64,000 nucleotides of DNA from Mucilaginibacter gracilis (lineage in GTDB: Bacteria; Bacteroidota; Bacteroidia; Sphingobacteriales; Sphingobacteriaceae). Shown here in pieces: positions 56,623 to 64,000 of the stretch. Numbering within the stretch: position 1 is the stretch's first letter; every line of letters starts with the position of its first letter. A model generated the notes under the pieces. The model did not search any database, was not told the origin of the DNA, and worked only from the letters and a program-made list of their open reading frames with translations. Location: the NCBI RefSeq assembly GCF_003633615.1, contig NZ_RBKU01000001.1, forward strand, positions 6,572,001 through 6,636,000. Reading direction: 5' to 3'. A program made the position numbers and the translations under genes.

Positions 56623-58131
56623 TTATAAACCTTGTTGATTGGCCAGCAGGTTGCCGGAATAACTGTTGCCCGCGAAATTGGGTGTCACCCCCTTTTTATA
56701 GATGATCCCATAACCACCACTATTCGTCACCGTACAATTGGTAGCCCTGGGTGCGGTCGCCCACGAACTACAGGACGGATAAAAGTTAATACCACCTTTG
56801 GTATCGCCGATGCAGGCCGTACTGGCATTAGGGATATGCGAGCCTCCGCCATCCACCACGCAGTAGTCCAGGATATTGGCCGGATCATTATTGCCGAGCG
56901 ATAATCCTAGCCAGATGCCATTACCCGATTTATAGCCGACGAAACGGATCGGCGCGGATGCTGTCCCGCTGGCGATCAGTGTACCACTGCCTCGGTACTG
57001 GTTGTCCAGGTTAAAGCCAGCATCCGTATAGAACTGGAAGGTCACGCCCGGGCTGATAGTCATTTTTTGGTGCAGTTCGATACTCCCCACCACCAGGTAG
57101 GGCAGCTCAAGCTTCTGCACCGTCGAATTCGCGTTCAGGCCGTTCACGGCGTGCAACTCTATATAGGCCTGTCCGTTACCCGCGTAGTGGCTGGCTGCAT
57201 CCAGTTTGCCGATCGCATCCATGGTGATATTGAGCGCGGCATCCGAATTTCCGGTGAACGTATTGTTCTGGAAAGCAGCGAAAACTGTCCGGGTGTAAGA
57301 AAATCCATTATCCGAATCCCAGATCCCGTAACCTTTGTTATTGCTAAACGTGCAGTTCTTGATGGATACCTGTGTATTGTGCAGAAAGTAAGCGTCATCT
57401 GCGATCAGCAGCCCGGCGGGGTATTGTCCGCCGCCCGCGTTCTGAACGGTCACATATTCCCATTGGTTCAGATTGTTTGGCGAATCCATCTGAATGCCGG
57501 TCCAGGAGCCCTGAGTATTTGTTTTTCCTTGAAGAATGATCGGTTTGGCAGCCGTACCGACCATGTTCAAAGCCGATCTGCCGGTTACCGTTATACCGGT
57601 AGCAGCACCGTCGAACAGAATCGTTACTCCGGGCTTTATAGTCAACACCTGGCTACCGCTGAGGGTAATATTACATTTAATGATATAGTCCACTCCGGCC
57701 CCAAGGTCCTGCAATACCGCTGGTACATTGCTACAGTCGATCGTTTGGGTCATCGCCTGGGCTACCTGCACACTCACCGTATAGGCTTGTGTACTTCCGT
57801 CCTCTGCCGTTACGGTATAAGTCACCGTGCCGCTAAAGTTCTGTACGGCCCCGCTGGCCGGGGAAACAGTTGCTTTTTCGGCTACCTTGACTGTTGGCGT
57901 TAAAACGGTTAAATCGACGCTTGCCGGAATCGTCAAAGTGATGCGGTGCGTAACCTCATCGACAACTCCGGTGACTGCCGGACTGAACCCTGCCAGAACG
58001 AATGACGTGATCGTCTTAGCCGAACTTTTAGTCGGCTGTGCATCATTCGATTTGCTGCTACAGCCCCAGATGAGAATGCCGACAGCAAGTATGAATACAG
58101 CGAACAGTAAAAATTTATTTTTCATTTCCAC
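56623..58131 (-). CDS. Surface lipoprotein with Ig-like and parallel beta-helix domains
   Basis: A 502-residue lipoprotein (lipobox LIWGCSS). Residues about 40-130 form a DUF5018/Ig-like domain (FVLAGFSPAVTGVVDEVTHR split, VTYTVTAEDGSTQAYTVSV). Residues about 140-500 are a right-handed beta-helix: QVLTIKPGVTILFDGAATGI, WEYVTVQNAGGG, VSIKNCTFSNNKGYGIWDS and NCTVTNSGGYGI repeat about every 25 residues. A few cysteine pairs may close disulfides. It is the first gene of the operon, ten bases before the CsgG-family gene, and an obvious candidate to be exported or displayed. Confidence 0.85.
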   Translation of the reverse strand: MEMKNKFLLFAVFILAVGILIWGCSSKSNDAQPTKSSAKTITSFVLAGFSPAVTGVVDEVTHRITLTIPASVDLTVLTPTVKVAEKATVSPASGAVQNFSGTVTYTVTAEDGSTQAYTVSVQVAQAMTQTIDCSNVPAVLQDLGAGVDYIIKCNITLSGSQVLTIKPGVTILFDGAATGITVTGRSALNMVGTAAKPIILQGKTNTQGSWTGIQMDSPNNLNQWEYVTVQNAGGGQYPAGLLIADDAYFLHNTQVSIKNCTFSNNKGYGIWDSDNGFSYTRTVFAAFQNNTFTGNSDAALNITMDAIGKLDAASHYAGNGQAYIELHAVNGLNANSTVQKLELPYLVVGSIELHQKMTISPGVTFQFYTDAGFNLDNQYRGSGTLIASGTASAPIRFVGYKSGNGIWLGLSLGNNDPANILDYCVVDGGGSHIPNASTACIGDTKGGINFYPSCSSWATAPRATNCTVTNSGGYGIIYKKGVTPNFAGNSYSGNLLANQQGL

Positions 58132-58312
58132 TTGATTTATCTATTAAAAAAATCCTTTTATTTGAAAAAAGCTAAACCATGAATTTCAATGGTATTTTAA
58201 AATTAAGACAAAGCCAAAAGCTAAAAAAAAGAGGTTTCCTGACGCGCGTTTTCATGCTCCGAACGGAATGGAAGGGTATCCGGACGAAATAGGAGTTAAC
58301 GAAATTTGAATT

Positions 58313-58662
58313 GATGGAAAATTTGAAGATATTGATCGTCTAAGACGAAAAGCTCATAGCCGAATCGCTCAGGCCAGGGAACTCTGGATAAACTCCACCC
58401 CGGCGTCGCCGATATAATTATCATGGACATCAATCTCCATGGCAAGATGAACGGCGTAGATAAATCTATTGAATTGCGAAAGATCAGCACCGTGCGGATT
58501 ATCTATGTCATCGATAACAAGGACGAACACATGCGAAAGAAAGCTATCTACGAAACGAACACTATACAGTATATCACCAAGCCTTTTACACGGCTCGATA
58601 TCTCGGTAGCAATTAATCTGGCCATTAAAGCGCTCAAAAAACACGACCTGAAAGTCAAATAA
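58313..58662 (+). pseudogene. Decayed response regulator (REC, with LytTR-like remnant downstream)
   Basis: The receiver start MENLKILIV is followed by TAA then DEKLIAESLR (E-to-stop is the expected change in VEDE). A second stop and frame change precede the rest, IIMDINLHGKMNGVDKSIELRK with the phospho-acceptor Asp, then RIIYVIDN and the conserved ITKPF lysine. From 58690 to about 58960 short out-of-frame pieces resemble a LytTR domain (IFIKDGA, then ISEYAQLGKQLS). It reads away from the CsgG operon, so it may once have regulated it. Confidence 0.75.
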
Positions 58663-59309
58663 GTAACGGCCGCACCCTATATACTGAACAGGTGTATCTT
58701 CATTAAGGACGGCGCAGCCTGTCTTATCCGGCTATAGGTTGACCTCTTCGAAAAGCGAAACCTGATAGACATAAATCCCGTCATGGGTTAAAGCTTTTGC
58801 CCGAAGTGACGGGTATTGAAGATTTGGGCGCTCCCGCTGGAAAAAGCGAGAAGGTCCAGATACAATCTGCAATTTTTCGTTAATGTGTTGCCATTTATTA
58901 GATCGGTCACAAAATAAGCGAATACGCACAATTGGGAAAGCAATTATCTAATCACAAAATAAGTTGCCCGCATGGTAAGAGTATCCTGTTCCCTGCCGCG
59001 AGACATACAATTCGGCATGCCAGAGCAGATGTGATCGACACCATCCAATAAACCAGGATACAAATTGCTATACAGTTTTCCAATTAGGCAAGGGGTGATG
59101 CAATGTTTTTAATATGTAAAAACATTAAAATGTATAACCTAAACAAAAATTTATCAACCAATAGCAATATACAAGCCAATATATACCGCCCGCAAACATT
59201 CCATCACCCTTCGGAAACTATATCCTGACGCCGCAGTATTTATTGGTAAATTTGAGTACAAAAAAACACAGCGCGATTGTTTTTTATGTTGAATTCACCT
59301 CTAAAGTGA
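58663..59309. other. Intergenic region with decayed LytTR remnant
   Basis: No intact gene. Remnants similar to a LytTR DNA-binding domain occupy about 58690-58960. A short palindromic stretch TGTTTTTAATATGTAAAAACA lies near 59100. Nothing recognisable in 59160-59300. Confidence 0.4.
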
Positions 59310-59354
59310 ATGCATTACGAAGAACGCATAATGGTTAATAACGCGGAAAACAAC

Positions 59355-59857
59355 ATGAAACCTTATCATACTTTTGCCATCGCACTTGTATTGTGCGCAT
59401 TTGTAACAAGGGCGCATGCCCAATGTCCGCTAAATATTGATTTCGGCCTGGGCAATTGGCAATGTTACCGTGGCAGCACTAGCAGTTCGGGAAACAATAA
59501 TGTTATTACCGTTTCGCCAACAGTTAATGTGCATAAAATTGTATCCAGAGGCACGTTAAAAAATCCTTACGGTGGTTTCTCCACATCGCCACATGGCGGC
59601 GGCGGTTACAGCGTTAAACTTTGCAACGATGATACTGGGGCCGAAGCCGAGCGCATCAGCTATCAGTTTACGGTTCCGGCAACGCAAAAAAAACATTGTG
59701 ATCAGTTATCAATATCGGGCAAAAAAACACTATTACTTTCAGAATCGGATGAAAAAAAATAACGACGGACCAGATTTTGGAAATTAAGTTGTATATTAAA
59801 GGGAAAATTGTTTCGCTTGGTCCGGTTAGCGTTAAGCTCACCACGGCAGGCTAAAAC
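59355..59857 (+). pseudogene. Fragment of a secreted gliding/T9SS-type surface protein, frameshifted
   Basis: A signal peptide (MKPYHTFAIALVLCAFVTRA, start at 59355 after a weaker ATG at 59310) leads to CPLNIDFGLGNWQCYRGS and YSVKLCNDDTGAEAERISYQF, the N-terminal pattern of large PKD/gliding-type surface proteins. After the A8 tract at 59686-59693 the frame breaks; adding one A restores NIVISYQYRAKKHYYFQ. A further shift precedes LYIKGKIVSLGPVSVKLTTAG and a stop at 59857. Only the first about 165 residues of what should be a much longer protein remain. Confidence 0.65.
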
Positions 59858-59998
59858 ACCATTAGTTTAGTTAAGCCGTATTATTGTCTTGATTAAACTA
59901 CCTTTTTTGTTAATTAACCTTACGATATATGAAATAGATTTTCGCAACCGTTTTAATGTTACGTAATTGGTTCACCTAAGCCCATTGTTTTTTAACCT

Positions 59999-61828
59999 AT
60001 GCCACAACAATTACCCACTATTTCGCTCCCCGCTACATTTAAGGTACAAGCTGTTACACTATATTATATTTTCCGGAAATGTATAAATAAAGAAAACAAG
60101 GCCATGTTAAACACCTCTATTGAGCCAGAAGAATGGGCTTTGCCGCTTTACCTCAAAATGGACGAATATTTTCATAAATCGGGCGAATGCGGCGAGTGGT
60201 TTGATGCTTCAACAAACAGCAAAGTCAGGTACCTTTCAGCCACTTTTTTAAAAGCACAAAAAGCATTACTTGAAGATGAGCCAAGGGAAATGATTGGCAT
60301 AAATAAAGCAAGTTTTTTACCGATATTGGTGTATTCAGGCTTTGCAGAAAAATTTGCTTTTTTGAGAAGGTGGCTGGAAGATGAAAGCATTACTGAATTA
60401 TTTACAATAACTACCCATATCAACGGCAAAAAGGAGTTTACCCTCTCTGTTAACGAGGAAGAGTTTGACCGCAATATAAAAGCCGGCTTGCCCATTAATC
60501 CATTAATTACTACACCTCTTGCGCCGCCGAGGCCGAAAGCCGTAGTTGAACTACGCGTTGACCTTCCTATAAAGCCCGTTTGTTTTTTTGGCAGGGCCGA
60601 TATGCTTTATAAACTGGCCCAATTTTTTTCCAACCCGCATCCCCGGGGCAAAACGCTGCTTTTAAGCGGCGTGGGTGGTATGGGCAAAACATCGGTAATG
60701 CAGGAGTTTTTGCATGATGAGCGTTGCCAGCACTTTTTTAACCGGATTGTTTGTATGGTGATAGACCATAACCTGCCTTTCGCCTTTATATCAAGCACCG
60801 CCAGAGCACTCAATATTTATGACCGCATCATGCTGATGCCTAACGAGGAAACTCAGCTGCGTGGTATCGTTTCAGAAATGAGCCGCCTGGGTGGCGAAAA
60901 CCTTTTTGTAATTGATAACGTGAACGAAACCGATATTCACGACCTGCGCGAAATGCGCTATTATTTTGACCAAACAGGCTGGCGCTTTTTAATTACCTCG
61001 CGAACCATCCCTGATGGGTTTTTATTTGAGGAGGTAACCGAACTTGATTTAAAAGATGCTAAACTTTTGTTCACGTATCATTTCCGACCAGATAAAGTCG
61101 ACAAAAATGATCAAAGACGGACGATTCAAAATCTAAACAGCATTATTAATGATGCTGAATTTAACTCCAATCTGGAGAAGCTCTTACTGCACATTGTAAG
61201 CCATACGTTGCTGACCGAACTATTGGCTAAGTATAGCCTTAAGCGAAGATTTACAGTAAATCAAATTTACCAGAGCCTTTTGGAAAAGGATTATATACAC
61301 CCTGATTTTTCCTCGGAAGTAGATCCTGGCGTTCATGGAATGGGCAAAAAAATATTAAGCCCCTTACGCTTACATACCTATATTTTGGGCCTGTTTGATA
61401 CTGATTATCTATTTAAAAAAACAGGCGATAGCAGCACGGATAGTGAAAACGAAATGAGGGCCATTATGCTGTTGTTCTTCTCGATGTTACCCTCAACCGA
61501 TATACCGATCAACGACCTCGTTACACTTTTTGGAATTGAACGGTCTGACCAGGTAGATTTTGAAATCCGTTTAGACGAACTCAGGCAAATGGGCTGGCTG
61601 CAAAGCAAATATCTATGGGGCGAGCGGCCAGATCAAATGGATCTACGTTATAAAATGCACATGCTGGTACAAAAAGTTGTTGACGAGAAGTTGTCGGATC
61701 CCCTAATAAAAGGCACCCCTCTGGTTGATAACATTGCCGGGATATTAGGCAAACACATTGCAGATCCTGAACGGTTTCACGCATACGTAGATAGCATTTT
61801 TAGATGGTATGAAAAACGTATAGGTTAG
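59999..61828 (+). CDS. STAND (NB-ARC type) NTPase
   Basis: A 609-residue protein. The N-terminal about 170 residues form an unrecognised soluble domain with a Trp-rich start (EPEEWALPLYLKMDEYF). The nucleotide-binding module starts FFGRADML, then Walker A GVGGMGKT (224-231), Walker B NLFVIDNVNE (301-310) and RFLITSR (329-335), an ARC-like helical region with SHTLLTELLAKYSLKRR, and a winged-helix-like segment (LFFSMLPSTDIPINDLVTLFG split by turns). There is no repeat sensor domain in this protein; two separate TPR proteins follow 28 and 32 bases later. STAND proteins act as stimulus-driven switches; defence or signalling is possible here. The start could also be Met 36. Confidence 0.85.
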   Translation: MPQQLPTISLPATFKVQAVTLYYIFRKCINKENKAMLNTSIEPEEWALPLYLKMDEYFHKSGECGEWFDASTNSKVRYLSATFLKAQKALLEDEPREMIGINKASFLPILVYSGFAEKFAFLRRWLEDESITELFTITTHINGKKEFTLSVNEEEFDRNIKAGLPINPLITTPLAPPRPKAVVELRVDLPIKPVCFFGRADMLYKLAQFFSNPHPRGKTLLLSGVGGMGKTSVMQEFLHDERCQHFFNRIVCMVIDHNLPFAFISSTARALNIYDRIMLMPNEETQLRGIVSEMSRLGGENLFVIDNVNETDIHDLREMRYYFDQTGWRFLITSRTIPDGFLFEEVTELDLKDAKLLFTYHFRPDKVDKNDQRRTIQNLNSIINDAEFNSNLEKLLLHIVSHTLLTELLAKYSLKRRFTVNQIYQSLLEKDYIHPDFSSEVDPGVHGMGKKILSPLRLHTYILGLFDTDYLFKKTGDSSTDSENEMRAIMLLFFSMLPSTDIPINDLVTLFGIERSDQVDFEIRLDELRQMGWLQSKYLWGERPDQMDLRYKMHMLVQKVVDEKLSDPLIKGTPLVDNIAGILGKHIADPERFHAYVDSIFRWYEKRIG

Positions 61829-61856
61829 CAGGCCAAACAAATAATTAAACTAAGCC

Positions 61857-63119
61857 ATGCCCGATAGTTTTTTTGAATTAGCCATGACAAACGCGATGTC
61901 GCTTTACCAGCAGGCATCATTAAAAAAAGCTATTGAATATGGCGAGAAGGCCCTAAACATAGCCGAAAAAGCAGGGGACATAACCAATTTTTTAAGGGCA
62001 TTGGAAATGCTTATGGGCCTTTATTTTGAAACAGGCGACGATGAACAGGTGCTTGACGCAGCGCAAACTATAATAAACGCTTCACTCGTTGTTTTGGATG
62101 ATGATGCAAGCAACATATTAGGTCAGTCATTTCTCTGCTCTGCCTATACCGGCATAGGCAGGGTAGCCAGAAAACAGCTTGATTTTGAAAAAGCAAGGGA
62201 ATATTTACTGCAACGCTATAATGTAACATACAATTGGCTTTATAAACCAAGCGACTCGATAAGGCCGCTAAGTCTGAAAAAATTTCTCCACGCTTCATCT
62301 TGCGAGCATTTATGCGAAATGTTTATTTTTTTGAATGACAAAGATAACTCCATGATTTACAGTCAGGAATATGCCAATCTAACTACTGAGCTGGTAAAAG
62401 AGGATGCCGAATCGGTACAATACCAGCTTCTATACATCATGGCTTTTTACTGCCTGGGGAAAAGTTACTATTTAGCCGACAAATTAGACGAAGCAATGCA
62501 TAATTTAACGGTAGCGCTATCGGCATCCACAGCCATGGGCCAGGGCTTGCCAAATAGTTTTGAATTTGCAGGCACCCACCTTGTTATACTTGAAACACTT
62601 GGCGAGTTTAGTGAAAAACAACAGGATTACGAGAAAGCATTAGGGTATTATAACGAACAGTTTATAATTACTAAAAAATTCCACCTCATCAATAAATTTA
62701 ACGTTGATACAACGTTTAATCACGGTAATGCCGCCTGCAAACTGGCCGATATTAACATTAAATTGGATAAGCTGGACGATGCCCTACCTTATCTGCAGCA
62801 AATTGAAGAAATTTTTACCGTTCTGACAGCGGATCCGAATGCGGGATTATCACACTTCCATGAGCTTTACTATGGTTATGCCACCTTTATTGATTATTAT
62901 CAAAAAAAGGGTGATTGGACCTTAGCATTGAAATATGCCAATAAGACTGTTCACACACTTGAAAAAATGGTTGAAATGGTGGAGAACGACCCGAATTTCA
63001 GGCCGCGATATACCCGGTTGCTCAGGCAATACCTTAACAAGGCTGCCAAAATTTGCGAAACAATGGACGATAAACCCATGGCCCGCAAATTTGAGGCCCG
63101 GGCAAATGCGGTAAAATAG
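61857..63119 (+). CDS. TPR-repeat protein, 420 aa
   Basis: A soluble all-helical protein of about ten tetratricopeptide units, of which QASLKKAIEYGEKALNIAEKAGD, KQLDFEKAREYLLQRYN, ADKLDEAMHNLTVALSAST and KQQDYEKALGYYNEQFI show the usual spacing of small and aromatic residues. No catalytic motif, signal peptide or TM helix. It lies 28 bases after the STAND gene. In one-chain STAND proteins such repeats form the sensor; here they are encoded as a separate polypeptide, so it may be the trans-acting sensor or a paralogue of the next gene. Confidence 0.85.
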   Translation: MPDSFFELAMTNAMSLYQQASLKKAIEYGEKALNIAEKAGDITNFLRALEMLMGLYFETGDDEQVLDAAQTIINASLVVLDDDASNILGQSFLCSAYTGIGRVARKQLDFEKAREYLLQRYNVTYNWLYKPSDSIRPLSLKKFLHASSCEHLCEMFIFLNDKDNSMIYSQEYANLTTELVKEDAESVQYQLLYIMAFYCLGKSYYLADKLDEAMHNLTVALSASTAMGQGLPNSFEFAGTHLVILETLGEFSEKQQDYEKALGYYNEQFIITKKFHLINKFNVDTTFNHGNAACKLADINIKLDKLDDALPYLQQIEEIFTVLTADPNAGLSHFHELYYGYATFIDYYQKKGDWTLALKYANKTVHTLEKMVEMVENDPNFRPRYTRLLRQYLNKAAKICETMDDKPMARKFEARANAVK

Positions 63120-63151
63120 TTTTATTCATTTCGTTAAATTTCAAATAATAA

Positions 63152-64000
63152 ATGGACGAATTACGAATCAAGCTGGCTTGTCTGGCCTTGGTATCAAGTA
63201 CCAGCAAGGCCGAAATTGGGAGGTTAAAACCCGCCTTAGCCGATATTGAAAAGGCATTGAACATTTTTAAACAGCAGGGCGACGAACGTTATCTGCAATG
63301 CCTCAACAAAGCAGGCACTATAAACCTTGCACTGGGTAGTTATGAGCGAGCTTTGGCTCAAATTCAGGAATACCATCGGTTAACAAAAAATATTTGGCAA
63401 CTGGCCGCTACAAACATCAACAGCAAGGAGCAATACGCCATTGCTTGCCATGAACTGGGCAGGGTTTTCGATGCTTTGGGCCGCACAGCCGAGGCCAAAA
63501 AAATATTTGTGGAATTTTACGACCTAATAGGCCCCTTGTTTAAATCGGCCAAGCATAGTCTTAATTTCAGGCAGCATTATGCGTTGGCCAACTGCAAACT
63601 GGGCGAAATGGCTGTTAAAGAAGGGCGGGTTGATGTTGCAGTATCTTACTTTAAGCAATATTATAAATTAACCAATTTTATAAAGCAAAAACTACCGGTC
63701 GATGCTGGTATACTGGAAAGTGTTGGTACAGCCGCCTCAAAGTTAGGCAGCGCCCTTTATAGCCAGGGTCAGTATGCGGCATCACAGCGGTATTTTCAGG
63801 AAAGCGTAACACTGTTCGAGGCGCTTAGGGGACAAAATAAAAATAATGTAAGCTATATGGAAAGTTTATCAATAGCTTACGAAAAAATTGGTGTTTACCT
63901 GATGGAGCGCCGCAGATGGGATGAGGCCCGGCCTTATATAGAAAAAGATTTACGGCTGATGAAGGAACTGAGCAATCGTAACTCCGGCGACGTTAGCTAT
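63152..64000 (+). CDS. TPR-repeat protein, partial at window end
   Basis: Open from ATG 63152 to the window edge (283 codons). Helical repeats of TPR type: LKPALADIEKALNIFKQQGD, GSYERALAQIQEYHRL, GRTAEAKKIFVEFYDLI, GRVDVAVSYFKQYYKLTN and GQYAASQRYFQESVTLFE. Soluble, no signal peptide. It follows the first TPR gene by 32 bases and is clearly in the same operon. Its C-terminus, which may hold another domain, is outside the window. Confidence 0.85.
   Translation, partial: MDELRIKLACLALVSSTSKAEIGRLKPALADIEKALNIFKQQGDERYLQCLNKAGTINLALGSYERALAQIQEYHRLTKNIWQLAATNINSKEQYAIACHELGRVFDALGRTAEAKKIFVEFYDLIGPLFKSAKHSLNFRQHYALANCKLGEMAVKEGRVDVAVSYFKQYYKLTNFIKQKLPVDAGILESVGTAASKLGSALYSQGQYAASQRYFQESVTLFEALRGQNKNNVSYMESLSIAYEKIGVYLMERRRWDEARPYIEKDLRLMKELSNRNSGDVSY

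Noticed and set aside
55694..56638. 314-codon plus-strand frame opposite the CsgG-family gene
   Set aside because: It mirrors a GC-rich conserved gene on the other strand; its sequence has no recognisable family and unnatural composition.
57067..57903. 278-codon plus-strand frame opposite the beta-helix lipoprotein
   Set aside because: Shadow of the repeat-containing gene; the minus-strand product has a lipobox and proper domains.
61829..61856. Frameshift joining the STAND gene and the first TPR gene into one gene
   Set aside because: The STAND protein ends after a complete winged-helix segment, and the next gene starts with its own ATG in another frame after 28 non-coding bases; no homologous sequence continues through the gap.
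1..64000. CRISPR arrays
   Set aside because: No series of regularly spaced identical repeats of 25-40 bases was seen and no cas genes are present.

Overview
The window looks like a chromosomal segment of a Bacteroidota soil or plant-associated bacterium of the Sphingobacteriaceae, close to Mucilaginibacter or Pedobacter. This is inferred from gene content: SusC/SusD with an ECF sigma and FecR, TonB receptor plus DUF4249, DUF4251, GH78/GH127/DUF6067-like glycosidases, TAnnTTTG promoter elements and few Shine-Dalgarno sites. It carries one tRNA (Glu, TTC) and no rRNA.

Layout. 1-3084: start of an efflux adaptor gene facing away from an NtrC-type regulator and its overlapping histidine kinase. 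3282-4917: tRNA-Glu with promoter and terminator, a secreted thermonuclease, a small unknown gene and an SRPBCC protein. 5166-9356: TonB receptor/DUF4249 pair and a DUF4251 protein. 9743-18021: DUF6067-like glycosidase, DUF3472 protein, lipid A-type acyltransferase and GH78 rhamnosidase. 18057-23139: a two-gene operon pairing a glycosidase lipoprotein with a giant GT2-GH26-pseudoglycosidase membrane protein; both are interrupted. 23570-29227: a TolC/adaptor/RND efflux operon whose pump gene has an in-frame amber codon. 29476-30868: DUF4267 protein, small unknown and Crp/Fnr regulator. 31064-37209: a tightly packed GH127, SGNH/TPR, SxtJ-like, DUF5989 (SxtK-like) and carbamoyltransferase operon. 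37263-45496: a susD (frameshifted), susC, fecR, ECF sigma locus, in which a complete ISAs1-family element has inserted into the 5' end of susC.

46121-50900 is accessory: an esterase, an NmrA-like dehydrogenase with two FNR-type boxes and a Crp regulator, YjdM, three copies of an approximately 80-bp repeat resembling a tRNA 3' end followed by terminators, and a decayed P4-type integrase. 50901-58131 is an eight-gene minus-strand operon (CsgG-family protein, beta-helix lipoprotein, small OMP, DUF697-like protein, unknown membrane proteins, VWA-like lipoprotein, delta-60 propeller lipoprotein). It has a sharp composition change in the middle and a broken response-regulator gene facing away from it. 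59999-64000 is a plus-strand operon of an NB-ARC type STAND NTPase followed by two separate TPR proteins, the second running off the window.

A striking property is the number of broken genes: two in-frame stops, both explainable as CAR to TAR changes, at least three one-base frameshifts, one insertion-sequence disruption and two decayed genes. Either this strain is shedding these functions or the assembly carries errors; read data would decide. The best candidates for undescribed systems are the STAND/TPR operon, the CsgG operon and the GT2-GH26 synthase-hydrolase fusion.
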